Shown: positions 44,427 through 56,264 of the stretch, piece by piece
Position numbering within the stretch: the stretch's first letter is position 1
How the letters are laid out: each line of letters starts with the position of its first letter
DNA from: Lecanicillium sp. G3
Taxonomy: Eukaryota; Ascomycota; Sordariomycetes; Hypocreales; Cordycipitaceae
DNA length: 64,000 nucleotides
Reading direction: 5' to 3'
Assembly: GCA_037575805.1 (NCBI GenBank)
Contig: JAZHPD010000002.1
Location: forward strand, 248,001 to 312,000
Position numbers and translations under genes: made by a program
The notes under the pieces: generated by a model
Database searches by the model: none
What the model was told of the DNA's origin: nothing
The model's input: the letters and a program-made list of their open reading frames with translations, nothing else

Positions 44427-45021
44427 TGACCCGTTTGCCAGACTGGTTGAGGACCCCTAGACTGAGTCTCTCGGTTCTGTATCAAGCAGTATTGGAAGGC
44501 AGAAGATGAACTCGGGAAGAGCATATATGAAAGCGCATAATAGCGTAAAGTGAGCATGCATGTAGTTGAGTAAAGAAAGAAGTGACGCCGCACATGGGCG
44601 ACTCGTTGGTGTGGCTGTACAGGGATCCGCTATTGTTATGGCTCAGCGCCCTGAGGCGGCCTGGGCGATGATCGGCCCGTACTGTAGGCTGTGGTTGATG
44701 AACTTGGGCTAGCGCAACTCTCCGCCGTTTGCCGATAGCCAACGGTCCATGGTGTACGCAATACTGCGGCGGACATTATCCGACGATACCGTACGACACT
44801 TGAAAGTATCAAGGACGAAGCATTCAAAGAAAGAAGATGAATTAGCCGAAAATGCATCGGAGGTATCTGCTGCTAGGCGGCCGACGTTGCAGTGCCTGAG
44901 TCACACAAGGCGTTGAGCTAGAGCTGAAGCTAAGGACTACAGTGCATTTAAAGCAGTCAGATCCCACTATGAAGGCCGTGGGCGGAATCGAATCTACAAG
45001 GCAGGCGAACAATCAAGCGAG
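44427..45021. other. Divergent intergenic
   Basis: 595 bp between the regulator and the GNAT gene, holding both promoters. No gene is seen. Confidence 0.5.
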
Positions 45022-45594
45022 ATGAGTCTGGAAAACGAGTCCAAGGCCGCAGCTGCCAAGCTCAGCTACCGCATCGCGACGACCGACGACGCAGCCCTCC
45101 TGCAGCGTATGGTCCAGGACGGCTTCCGGCACCAAGACGGCTTGACGGGCGACGACAGCGCGGCGAGCGTCATGGCACAGTACATCATCACGATCGACCG
45201 CATCACTGATAAGCTGAACAAGCCCGGCAGCACGTTCCTCATCGCCAGCGACGAGCGCGACGCCATCGCATGCTGCCAGGTCATCCGCAAGACGCCCGAG
45301 CTCGCCCGCTTAGCGACCTTTGTCGTCGAGCCCCGGCACCGCGGCCGCCGCCTCGGCCGCCAGGTCCTCGAGCACGCAGAGCGACGTTGCCGCGAGGCGT
45401 GGGGAGCGAAGACGATGCAGCTCAACACGCTGTCCAGCCGCGTCGGCCTCCTGGAGTGGTACGAGCGCCGGGGCTACGCCGCCACGGGCGTGACGGAGCC
45501 GTTCCCGTCGCCGAGCTTCGGGGGCGTTGCCGATGGCGCGGCGCCCGGTGAGCTGTGCTTTATCGTCATGGAGAAGAAGCTGGAGGCCGCTTAG
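45022..45594 (+). CDS. GNAT-family N-acetyltransferase
   Basis: Single exon, 190 residues. The GNAT fold can be followed: YRIATTDDAALLQRMVQDGF (strand 1, helix 1), FLIASDERDAIACCQVIRK (strands 2-3), ARLATFVVEPRHRGRRLGRQ with the acetyl-CoA-binding R/Q-x-x-G-x-G/R loop (motif A, here RHRGRRLGRQ), then LEHAERRCREAWGAKTMQLN and LLEWYERRGYAATG (motif B). The motif order is typical of small-molecule acetyltransferases. The substrate cannot be read from sequence. There is no targeting signal, so it is probably cytosolic. Confidence 0.85.
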   Translation: MSLENESKAAAAKLSYRIATTDDAALLQRMVQDGFRHQDGLTGDDSAASVMAQYIITIDRITDKLNKPGSTFLIASDERDAIACCQVIRKTPELARLATFVVEPRHRGRRLGRQVLEHAERRCREAWGAKTMQLNTLSSRVGLLEWYERRGYAATGVTEPFPSPSFGGVADGAAPGELCFIVMEKKLEAA

Positions 45595-46323
45595 ACAAAA
45601 GAAGGGTTTGACTTGGGCGACGGGAAGTGTGGCTTAGACGGAGAAAGGGCATGCCTGCCAGCCAGGCGGCTCCGGGACTTTGCCGTTCGAGGAGGTGACC
45701 GCTGGCGCTGTAGGGAACTGGGCAGCTTACCGGCAGATGCCGCCCGATGCTCAAGGCAGTATCATTGGCCGGGAGGAACGAACTGGCCCATTGAAACAGC
45801 GAAATGCCCACCCTAAAACGGTTTAGCGGCATTCGTAGAATTTGCGTCAGCCCTACATGTACTTGGCGGATTCGCCGTGGCGCAGGTGCTGGGGTCGTCT
45901 GCCGTGACGACGCAGCAAACTAAGTGATGAAAAGTTAAAAAAAAAAAATATGAGGGCGGGGGGAGAGAATATTAACTGATTCGTTATTCCCACATCTGAA
46001 AGGGGGACCTCTTTGAGGCTCAGTCAGACTAATCAAATTTTGCTTCCCTCTGTGCGAATTCTACGAAACACACTCCCGATTAGGATACGTGCCTCGTGGG
46101 CTGCTTCAACACTGAACATGCCTTGCACGAATATATAGAGTCGATAGAAGTCGTAGTTTTGAGAAATAGAACAACACACTCTATCAATTTAAAGCATTTT
46201 TGATGCAATTTCCAAATATTACTACATATTCTCGTTTTTTTCCTCTTTCGCTGCATTTTCCTCACCTTGTCGACTATTTTCCTTGGCATCTCTTCGCCAG
46301 ATACCCCACACAGCACCACCACC
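45595..46323. other. Intergenic upstream of the membrane protein gene
   Basis: AT-rich toward its right end, with a poly-A run near 45936. No gene is supported. Confidence 0.5.
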
Positions 46324-47216
46324 ATGAAGCTCGACAACTCCGGCTACATCTCCATCGTTGAGCTCATCATCTTTGTGCCCGCTCTGATTGCCAGTATAGT
46401 CATCTGCTCAAGACACGGCTTCAGGCGCACCGGTGGATGGATCTACACCAGCATTCTCTGCGTCATCCGCATCGGCGGCGCCATCTGCCAGCTGCTCTCT
46501 TACACGAACCACTCCTCCGGTCTCATCACGGCCACCCTCGTCTTCGCGTCTGTTGGCCTATCCCCTCTCCTTTTGGCTAGTTTGGGACTTTTGTACAGAG
46601 TGTGAGTTGACTGACTGCCAAAAAAAAAAAAAACGACTACCACCCCAGCTTCGCTGTAGACTTCAACTAACCGCCACCTGTGCGCAGCATCGACTTGATC
46701 ACCGCCACTGGCACACAAATCTTCGGCAACACCAAAGTCCGGGCCATCCAGCTCGTCATCGTCATCGCCACCGTGCTCAGCGCCGTGGGCAGCTCGAGCG
46801 TGAGCGTAGGCGCCGACGGCGCCGTCCAGATACCCGCCACCGTCAAGGCGGGCGTCATGATGTACTTGCTCGCCTTCCTCGGCATCTGCGTCGCCACGGC
46901 CGTCGTGCTCCCGCGCCGCAAGGCCGTTGCCGCCCGCGAGCAGCGCATCCCCGTCGCCATCGCCGTCGCCCTGCCGTTCATCTTCGTCCGCATCCTCTTC
47001 TCCATCATCGCCGCCTTTGCCAACAACAAGCACTTCGCCATCTACGGCGGCAGCGTCGGCATCCGAGCGGGCATGGCCACCGTTGAGGAGTTTGTCGTCG
47101 TCGCAATCTACATCGCACTGGGTTTTACGCTGGAGAAGCTTCAGCCCGTGAGTCACGAGGAGCCGGCTGAAGAGGAGTGGAAGCTTCGCGAGCGCCGCCA
47201 AGCAGGTCGCTTCTAG
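46324..47216 (+). CDS. Seven-helix fungal membrane protein (DUF7702-like)
   Basis: Two exons, 46324-46601 and 46688-47216, with an 86-nt intron carrying a T-poor, A-rich centre (donor GTGAGT, acceptor GCGCAG). The product is 268 residues. Seven hydrophobic segments are visible, starting with ISIVELIIFVPALIASIVI, then the conserved WIYTSILCVIRIGGAICQLL. The N-terminus is short and the cytoplasmic tail (EEPAEEEWKLRERRQAGRF) is charged. The pattern, with RIGGAICQ in helix 2-3, is one I associate with a widespread Pezizomycotina family of unknown function; the family name is from memory. No G-protein-coupled receptor hallmark can be claimed. Confidence 0.82.
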
Positions 47217-47367
47217 AAGAACGACGAATATTTGTTTCCCAAGTTTAGCCAGTAGCATAGTATCATCATCATAGAAAGTACAATTAAATTTATTAATTAT
47301 TTTTACGCTTGTTGTTTCCGTGCGCCACATATAAAGAACCCGTTCCCAGAAAAAGCACCGATACCCT

Positions 47368-49614
47368 CTAAGCCGAAAGCGTTCCCCGTGTGGTACGTGT
47401 AGCTGCCCGCGTTATCGCACCTTTTGACAGCCTGTGCAATTCCTCGACAAAAGCATCCACCTGTCGCAAATATTCTGTGGCAAAGGGAACAGTTATGTGT
47501 ATCGGCATGTTGCGAACAATTGCCGACGACATTCTGATAATCTCCAAATCTTGCAGCACATCTGCGCTTCGCGGGTTTCGTAAGATGCTGAAAAACAGCG
47601 TCATCAGTGCCGACATGGGATAGAAGATAAAGACCCAGAATGCCTCGCTTGCGATACGGTTCGCTGCGGCCGTCAGGTATATAAGAGTAGACCTGCTTGC
47701 CTCGACGGAAAGGTCCAAGCTAGACTGAATACCAGGCATTATATCACCCGAGGGTGTGTTAGCTGCGGCGCTCAACCCGCTGGCGCCGTGAATCACGTTC
47801 AAGACGTGGTGGTATTCGAGATGCAGCTCAATGTGGAGCATGCTCAAGCTTCGGCTCAAATCGCTCGCGAGGGTTACATCTTTGCGCACGGACAATGCCG
47901 GTGCGAACTCCCGAGGAATGGCGCTTCGCCAGTTCTCCAGCTCCATGTCAAGCTCGCGTATGCTGCGCAGCAGCTCGGCGTCAGACTTTTCCCACGCCCT
48001 GCTCCCGTACAAGCTGCGGATGACCTTGGATTTGACAAGTGTCAGCTCCATGTCACCCGGAAAGAAGACGTCCTGGGTGTTGTTGCTGGGGTCGCGAGTT
48101 CGGCTTGTCCAGCGGGCTTCCCGATAGCCTTCCGGCAGCGTGAGGTCGCAAAAGTCGTCTTCGATGGCCGGGGGGTTACCGGTGCGCAGAGACATGTCCT
48201 TGTCAAAATAGTAGCACATCCAGAACAGAAGGCGCACATGGCGGTCCTCCCGCTCTTCAACAGTGAGCTGGCGGTCCTTTGGCGACGAAAAGACCCTTTG
48301 GTGTCCGTGCAAGGCGAAAACGGCTCGGCATGACAAGGCATTGTACATGGCACAGGACTGCATGCGACCGGCCACAAGCTCATACATCAACTAAAACGTG
48401 TGTGTTAGATGAGAACCAGAAACAAACAATGTACATGGAAGTGTGCAGTATATACAAACCGTAAAAAGTAATGTCTGCAGTGTTGAGAGGCTCGCATCCT
48501 CCAGGCACTCGCCAACAAGCAGCTTAGCAGCCTTGGCAAAGGCTTCCGAGTCAACAAACTTAGTTTCTTCAACTTCTGGGAAGTTTAGAGCCGCAGTGGC
48601 GAGGAAAGCCAAGACACAGGCGATTGCGCTGAGGTGCTGTAGCGTGGGCGCGACGTCAGTCTCATAAGCTAACTGTGCCGTCTCCTCGAAGAGCACCTCG
48701 TCAACCAAGGGAAACACAAGATAAAGGTCAGATTTGACAAAGGCCTGGAACATTCTGTCAAACGCCCACCTCGGCGGCAGCTTCGTCTTGCTGGCAGAGA
48801 GCGGCGATCCTGTATCCAAGCGGCAGATCTGAAAGGACGGAAAGTTGAACTGCGGCGTCAGCCCTGTCCGCATCCTGACCCACTCCTCACAGGTATCTGA
48901 GAAGTGCGGGATACCAGTCAGCAGGCAGACGAAGCCGAAGCTGTGGCCGGGATAGATGTCTTGTAGCCGGGATACGGGTTTGCCGGACCGGCGCGGCCGG
49001 CCGGTGGCAGAGCGGGACTGGCAGACGGAGCACTTGTTGCTACGGACTGTGCTTCTTCTCTGGTCCATGGAACTGCTCCCGCCAGCGTTCGAATGCGGGG
49101 TCGAGCCGGCCGATGTGTCGGGCGGCGACTGCAGTGGAGGCCCTTGTGCAGGGCCCGGGTCATCGTGCTGCTGGTTCTGGGGCTTGTTACCCGCGTTCCT
49201 ACGGAGGTGTTAGATCGAGCCTCACCAAGACAGGAGGGCGCGGAGACATGTTCCAGACGCGCAAACCGAGAAGGGTATGCACTAACCGTACGCGAGACTT
49301 TTGCGGCGTAAAGGTGCATGTTAGTCCGTGATGGGCGCACCAATCGCAGGTGCTACCTGTCTCGGCAGCATCGCACCGAATCTGTTAAGCAGCGGGAATT
49401 GACATGTCAGTGCTTCCAATGAACAACACTATATTTGTTTGAAGCAAACATCCGCCGAGCCTGATCCTCGCCAAATGCTGCGGCTAAGAAAAGGTGGATA
49501 AAACAAGGGAAGAGAAAGAGGTGGCTTGCCCGTTAGCCCGATTACCGAGGCCGAAGTGACACGTACCTTTCGTTTATAGCAGACGTCGCAGGAGCGCCTC
49601 TTCTTGTTGACCAT
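47368..49614 (-). CDS. Zn2Cys6 transcription factor with fungal_trans domain
   Basis: Four exons on the minus strand: 49614-49567, 49381-49287, 49198-48460 and 48390-47368; introns of 185, 88 and 69 nt. The product is 634 residues. The zinc cluster is split by intron 1: C9-x2-C12-x6-C19-x8-C28-x2-C31-x6-C38. A Gln/Pro/Ser linker follows, then the middle homology region from about 150 (FQAFVKSDLYLVFPLVDEVL). The family signature is SCRAVFALHGHQRV ... RHVRLLFWMCYYFDKDMSLR ... GNPPAIEDDFCDLTLP. Short linker cysteines (CSVCQSRS) are not part of the cluster. It is divergent from a Pdr-type ABC transporter 2.0 kb away, which makes control of efflux a reasonable hypothesis. Confidence 0.9.
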
Positions 49615-50204
49615 TTTGACGAAAGAGGAAAGCAAAGGTCAATGGCTTATATAGTAATACGACCTAACGGCAGTTCAAGCGGGAGGAGGGGCGGGCTGAG
49701 ACTTGTAAATGCTTGCTCGAAATGAGCCTTATGATCAAAATCACCAGCAAGGCAGGCCGACTTCTAGTTCGAACGGCTCCGTCTCTTCCCTTCTCCACTG
49801 TCCGCGCAATCGAGCTTCCCCTTGTTGTGTGGTTACCTAGTAGCAGTCTCGCGGAGAGTCCCGAGCCACCAAGTCGGGGTCGGGATGTCTCTTCCCTCGG
49901 CGTCCTAACAAAGCCGGGCGATAGAACGAGCGCAGGCCGTTGGTTCCGTCAAAGTTCGAAAAGGTGAGTCACCTTGCCTTTTTTGTCCATTTGGCACTGA
50001 AAAAAAGAACGAAACAACTGCAGCCCACTTGCGAAGTGCAATGCTGGGCCCGGTGCGCCGTGGATAGGTGGAAGCCAAGGACGATCACCGAACCGTAAAT
50101 GGGGATATCACCGCTTAGTAATCGCTGTTTGATTCTGAACCCGAGATGTGGATGCCGCTACTGGCGCGCTTGACCCACCAAGCATTAATATTATGAGAAG
50201 TACG

Positions 50205-50221
50205 TACTCCGTACTCCGTAC
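50205..50221. repeat. Overlapping tandem TACTCCGTA copies
   Basis: TACTCCGTACTCCGTAC contains two copies of the motif overlapping by two bases (50205-50213, 50212-50220). Another degenerate unit (CTGCGTAC) follows directly. Confidence 0.75.
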
Positions 50222-50263
50222 TGCGTACTGTAATCAATTTTCTACGCTGAACTAGGTTTTTAA

Positions 50264-50273
50264 TACGGAGTAC
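50264..50273. repeat. Inverted TACGGAGTA copy
   Basis: TACGGAGTAC, 42 bp from the tandem pair and in opposite orientation, so the three copies form an inverted arrangement. Confidence 0.7.
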
Positions 50274-51426
50274 AGATGCTGGTAAGTCCGGCCTCGTTTA
50301 CCGGGCTTCCGCTCGAACGAGGCAATCGAGACGCCACAGCGCCACAGGGCTTCTCTCAAAGGCATGAACGAGCAAGATTCAAAGCCCAACGGAAAGGCTT
50401 GTGGAACGCACCAGCGACCGTGAGTGGCTCGTAGGCGTCGATCATGTAACATACACATCAGTTTTGACAACAACTCGCGACGGCGCTCCTGCGACTCTCC
50501 CATTCTTTCGCTGCCTATCTTTGAAGGATCGGATATCGGCTCAAAGGCGCCGATATATTAGCCGCTCAGATAACTCGACTCGTTTATTTCAGCATGTATT
50601 GCAGGAACGAGACGAGGCTTACGCCGGCGTCATAGCTTGCGCCGCCGTCATACGTGCTCGCTTGGCATTTGACAGCCGACGTTTAAATCTCCGCTTAGTC
50701 ATTCGCGCAACTGTCGGCCGAATCCGAGCATCAGCAACAAGTATTTGGAGACCGACTCTCCGATAAGCTAAATGTTTCTAGAAATAAGGAAGAAGCGAGA
50801 CGTTAAAGTATTAATGTAGATGAATACGCCAAATAAATCGAAAGCGGCTAGTTCGTGGCACTTCCAGCCCAGCTGCTCGGTTGCGATGAGGGAGCATTCA
50901 CTGGAAAGCTGCGTATTGGCCAACAAGTCGTTGCGCTCCAATTTAAATCCTAAAATACGCTACGATCAAGAATTTCAAGCTCGGAGATGACTCAATCGAT
51001 CTCAGTAACATGGCAACACGGAGATGTTAGGGCCGACTTTGATTCCGATCCGTTGCAACGGACATCTTCGTGTCCGAACACCGCGTGAATTTCATGTGTT
51101 AGTCAGCGGCTTTTGACGCCCGTTGAGGCTGTCTCGATTAGGAAATCCAGGCCCCAGGCAACCAGGGACCCCGGTCCTACGTTACCCACTCGCGCACTCG
51201 CAAGCAGCGGAGCCGCCGCCCTCTCTCAAGCTGTGCAAGCAGAGCAAAGTCTGTTTCTGACTCTCTCTCTTTTTTTTTTTTTTTTTGTGCAGATTACCTG
51301 GATGAGCCGCTCAGCGCTAGCGGGGTTTACATGCGGCAAGAAATATCACACCGGATGCACCGGCGGCTGCGTTTTCTTTCGTAGGGCCGAACGGCGGGTC
51401 GGTGGACCGATAACACGGGGTGACTG

Positions 51427-51434
51427 TATAAGAG
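51427..51434 (+). promoter_or_regulatory. Candidate TATA box of the ABC transporter
   Basis: TATAAGAG about 200 bp upstream of the ATG at 51628, followed by a CT-rich stretch as in strongly regulated fungal promoters. Sequence prediction only. Confidence 0.35.
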
Positions 51435-51627
51435 TCCACGGCCTGCCACACATAGCTTAAAAGCTGTTGCTCTAATTGCTTACCTCCATCTTTAGACTTC
51501 ATCTCCAAGACTACACCCACAGATCAGTCCCCCGTTTTTGGTTCTCTGTACATCTTTTACCTGTTTCGCCTCTGCCGGCTCAGGTACACTTACTTGCGAT
51601 ACATAACAGAGCCGGGAATCCATCGCA

Positions 51628-54600
51628 ATGGGGGACTCCAAAACCCCCACACTCAATGATGTTGAGGGTGCCACGAATAACGATTGGCATCTGAAGCACA
51701 AGGTCGTTGCCTCAGAAAAGCGCGATCGAGAGTCCGGCTTCGCCCGCCGCGCGCTCGGGGTCACATTCAAGGACCTCACGGTCAAGGCTGTCAGCTCCGA
51801 CTCCGCCATCCACGAAAACGTCGGGTCGCAGCTCAACGTGCTGCAGCAGCTCCGCGAGTCGCGCCGCAAGCCGCCGCTGAAGACCATCCTCGACAATGTC
51901 CACGGCTGCGTCAAGCCCGGCGAGATGCTGCTCGTCCTCGGCCGGCCGGGCTCCGGCTGCACCACGCTGCTCAGCATCCTCGCCAACAACCGACGCGGCT
52001 TTACCGAGGTCAGCGGCGATGTCCATTACGGCTCGATGACGGCCGACGAGGCCAAGAAGTTCCGCGGCCAAATCATCATGAACACGGAGGAGGAGATCTT
52101 CTTCCCCACGCTCACCGTGGGCCAGACCATGGATTTTGCCACGCGCCTGAACGTGCCGTTCAACTTGCCAAAGGACACCGAGAGCCCCGAATCTTATCGG
52201 GCTGAGAACAAGAACTTCTTGTTGGAGTCAATGGGAATTACCCACACCCACGATACTAAAGTTGGTGACGCCTTTACCCGCGGTGTCTCGGGTGGCGAGC
52301 GGAAGCGTGTCTCGATTATCGAGTGCTTGGCTTCCCGCGGCAGCGTTTTTTGTTGGGACAACTCGACCAGAGGTCTCGATGCTAGCACGTAAGTTATTCC
52401 TTCACCATTTACCAACGGGCCTTGAAACTAACGGTATCCAGTGCCCTCGAATACACCAAAGGCATTCGCGCCTTGACCGACGTTCTCGGTCTGACCTCCA
52501 TCGTCACCCTCTATCAAGCTGGCAACGGCATTTACAACCTGTTTGACAAGGTTCTTGTCCTTGACGAAGGCAAGGAGATTTTCTATGGTACTCGCGAGGA
52601 GGCTCGGCCCTTTATGGAGGAGCAGGGATTTATTTGCGAGCCTGGCGCCAACGTCGCCGATTACCTCACTGGCGTCACGATCCCGTCGGAGCGCAAGATC
52701 CAGCCCCAGAAGCAGAACAAGTTCCCGCGCACCGCCGGCGCCATCCGCGAAGCATACGAGGCGACGCCCATCTACAACACCATGACGGCCGAGTACGATT
52801 ACCCCACCACGCAGCAGGCGCGCGACAACACCAGCGAGTTCGCCAAGGCTGTGGCCACTGACAAGCACAAGGGTCTTCCCGGCCAGAGCCCCATGACAGT
52901 CAGCTTCCCGCTTCAGGTGCTCGCCTGCATTAAGCGACAGTATCAGATCCTTTGGGGCGACAAGGCGACCCTGATAATCAACCAGTGCACCAACATCATC
53001 CAGGCGCTCCTCGGTGGTTCGCTGTTCTACAACGCGCCGGCCAACTCTGCTGGTCTTTTCTCCAAGTCCGGAGCACTCTTCTTCGCTCTTCTGTATCCCA
53101 CTCTGGTTGCTATTTCCGAAGTGACGAGCTCCTTTCTGGGCCGCCCAGTCCTTACCAAGCAGAAACAGTTCGCCTTCTTCCACCCTGCTGCCTTTTGTAT
53201 TGCGCAGATCGCTGCCGATATACCCATTATTATATTCCAGAATACCACTTTTGGTGTTATTCTGTACTTCATGGTTGGCCTGGAACGAACAGCCAGCGCC
53301 TTCTTCACCTACTGGATCATCGTCATCTCCACTGCTTTTTGCGTCACGGCCTTCTTCCGAGCCATTGGCGCGCTGTTTCGGAAGTTTGACGACGCGACCA
53401 AGGTTTCTGGTCTTCTCATCACAGCAGTCTTTCTGTATACCGGCTACCAGATCCAGAAGCCTCAGATGCATCCGTGGTTCGTCTGGCTCTACTGGATCGA
53501 CCCTCTCGCATATGCATTCAACGCACTTCTCTCCAACGAGTTCCACGACAAGACCATCAACTGCGTCGGCAACAACCTGATCCCCAACGGTGGCCCATAC
53601 GTTGGCAGCAACTACAGCGCGTGTGCGGGTGTAGGCGGCGCCCAGTTTGGCAAGCCCTATGTGACTGGTGATGATTATCTTCGCTCCCTCAGTTACAGCT
53701 ACTCTGCCATGTGGCGCAACTTTGGCATTGTCTGGGCCTGGTGGGCACTGTTTGTGGGTGTCACCATTTGGGCTACTTGCCGCTGGAAGTCTTCTGCCGA
53801 GAACGGCCCTAGTCTGGTTATCCCTCGCGAGAACAGCAAAAATTCAGCTATCCTTAACCAGCAGCCAGATGAGGAGTCTCAGAAGAAGGAGATTCCTTCT
53901 TCCACCTCATCCTCGGATGGAAGCCCATCGGCCACCGATGGCGAGAATGACGACCCCATCGGCCAGAACCTTACCCGCAACACCTCCGTCTTCACCTGGA
54001 AGAACCTCTGCTACACTGTCAAAACTCCTTCTGGTGACCGCCTACTCCTCGACAATGTCCATGGCTGGGTCAAGCCCGGTAACCTCACGGCACTCATGGG
54101 CTCCTCTGGTGCTGGCAAGACGACTCTCCTTGATGTGCTCGCCCAGCGCAAGACTGATGGCACAATCACCGGTTCAGTCATGGTCGACGGCCGCGATCTC
54201 CCCGTCTCCTTCCAGCGCTCCGCCGGCTACTGCGAACAGCTTGACGTCCACGAGCCCCATGCGACGGTCCGCGAGGCCCTTGAGTTCTCCGCCCTGCTCC
54301 GCCAGAGCCGCGACACGCCGCGCGAGCAGAAGCTCGCCTACGTCGACACCATCATCGACCTTCTGGAGCTGGGCCCGCTTGCCGACACGCTCATCGGCCA
54401 GGTCGGCGCAGGTCTGTCGGTTGAGCAGCGCAAGCGCGTCACGATCGGCGTCGAGCTCGTCTCCAAGCCCAGTATCCTCATCTTCCTCGACGAGCCCACC
54501 TCGGGTCTCGACGGCCAGTCCGCCTATCGCACCGTCAAGTTCCTGCGCAAGCTCGCCGCCGTCGGCCAGGCCGTCCTCGTCACCATTCACCAGCCCTCGG

Positions 54601-55892
54601 CCCAGCTCTTCTCCCAGTTCGACAGCCTGCTGCTCCTCGCGCGAGGTGGCAAGACGGTCTACTTTGGTGACATTGGCGAGCAGGCACAGACGGTCAAGGA
54701 CTACTTTGGCAAGAACGGCTGCGTGTGCCCCCCTGATGCGAACCCGGCCGAGTACATGATTGACGTCGTCACTGGCGGCGTCTCGCCCGGTCGCGACTGG
54801 AGCGAGATCTGGCTCTCCTCCCCCGAGTACGAGAAGATGACAGCGGAGCTCGACCGCACGATTGAGGAGGCTGCCTCGAAGCCGCCCGGTACTGTAGACG
54901 ATGGACACGAGTTTGCCACCGCCATGAGCCAGCAGATTCGCATTGTGACGCAGCGCATGAACATCTCTCTGTGGCGCAACACGGAATATGTCAACAACAA
55001 GATTATGCTGCACATCTTCTCGGGTCTGTTCAATGGTTTCTCGTTCTGGATGATCGGCAAATCGGTAGGCGACTTGCAGATGGCCATGTTTACGATCTTC
55101 CAGTTCATCTTTGTCGCTCCCGGTGTGTTCGCCCAGCTGCAGCCGCTCTTCATCAGTCGCCGTGACATCTTTGAGACGCGCGAGAAGAAGTCCAAGACCT
55201 ACTCGTGGTTCGCTTTCACCACTGGTCTCATCATCTCCGAGATTCCATACCTGATCGTCTGCGGCGTTATCTACTACGTCTGTTGGTACTACACTGTCGG
55301 GTTCCCCGCAAACTCGACCCGCGCTGGAGCTACGTTCTACGTCATGCTCATGTACGAGTTCTTGTACACCGGCATTGGCCAGTTTATTGCCGCCTACGCA
55401 CCCAACGTCATTGCCGCGACGCTCGTCAACCCTCTCATCATCGGTGTTCTTGTCTCGTTCTGTGGTGTCCTGGTACCATATGCTCAGATCACATCCTTCT
55501 GGCGCTACTGGATGTACTACCTCGATCCCTTCAACTACCTCATGGGCAGTCTGATGACTTTCACTATGTGGGGTCGCGACGTCAAGTGCAAGGAGAACGA
55601 ATTTGCCCGCTTCGATCCACCCCCAGGACAGTCGTGCTCCCAGTACCTCGGCGCCTATCTCAACTCGTCTGGCCCGGGTGGTATGGCCAACCTGGTGAAT
55701 CCCGACGCCACGGCCAACTGCAAGGTGTGCACTTACACCAAGTCGCAGGACTATCTGAACACGCTCAACATCAACCATTACTACTACGGCTGGAGAGACG
55801 CTGGCATTGTGACACTTATGGTCTTTAGCTCTTATATTCTGGTCTATGTCCTCATGAAGCTCCGTACCAAGGCCTCCAAGAAGGCAGAGTAA
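51628..55892 (+). CDS. Pdr-type full-size ABC transporter (ABC-G)
   Basis: Two exons, 51628-52388 and 52442-55892, with a 53-nt intron; 1,403 residues. The order is NBD1-TMD1-NBD2-TMD2, as in Pdr5/Cdr1. NBD1 has the degenerate Walker A GRPGSGCTT (Cys111 in place of Lys), signature VSGGERKR (220-227) and Walker B CWDNSTRGLD. NBD2 has a normal Walker A GSSGAGKTT near 807-815, the degenerate signature LSVEQRKR near 912 and Walker B IFLDEPTSGLD. This asymmetry is the family norm. Six hydrophobic helices follow each NBD, with an extracellular loop with Cys (NCVGNNLIPNGG) after TM5. At 1,403 residues it is slightly shorter than Pdr5, with a short N-terminus. Family knowledge: plasma-membrane efflux of hydrophobic drugs or metabolites. 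The substrate is unknown; the divergent Zn2Cys6 gene is a candidate regulator. Confidence 0.95.
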
Positions 55893-56264
55893 GGCTTGTT
55901 TTCTTGTGTGTATGTCATTTTTTCCTTTTTTCCTTTTTTCCTTTCCTTTTTTTTTTCTTGTTGAATAGAACGATCCGTGTCATCCAAGTGGATGCAAATT
56001 GAAGTTTTGACAATGTGAGCCACGAGTCGGAAATAGATACTAGATTAGACGATAAACATAGATTGATAAGAGACTGGCATCTTCTTTCGGAATACAATAG
56101 CCATTCGTGATGTGCGTGTCAACTTGACAACAGGCTGCAGCCTGATAATACCCACTAGCCGGCGCGGGGAGTTTCTCTGTCAACGACTCTACACCCAAAA
56201 CCAGATTACCGTAAACATCGTCAACGGCGATCAATACACATTCGGAAAGAATATCAGTGAAAAT
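55893..56264. other. Short intergenic
   Basis: 372 bp with T-rich tracts after the transporter stop, then the promoter of the next gene. The frame preceding the ATG at 56265 is open but non-conserved. Confidence 0.5.

Larger units (their letters stand above)
49615..51627. promoter_or_regulatory. Divergent region between regulator and ABC transporter
   Basis: A 2.0-kb gap with genes leaving both ways. It contains three copies of the TACTCCGTA-type motif (two overlapping at 50205-50221, one inverted at 50264-50273), a CT run ending in 17 or more T near 51261-51286, and a candidate TATA box at 51427. A 121-codon frame at 50401 has no recognisable domain and is not called. Confidence 0.4.

Noticed and set aside
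54174..55778. 534-codon minus-strand frame inside the ABC transporter gene
   Set aside because: Shadow of the coding strand; no motif.
51628..55892. Degenerate Walker A and signature motifs as evidence of a non-functional transporter
   Set aside because: This asymmetric degeneration is normal in Pdr-type fungal transporters.
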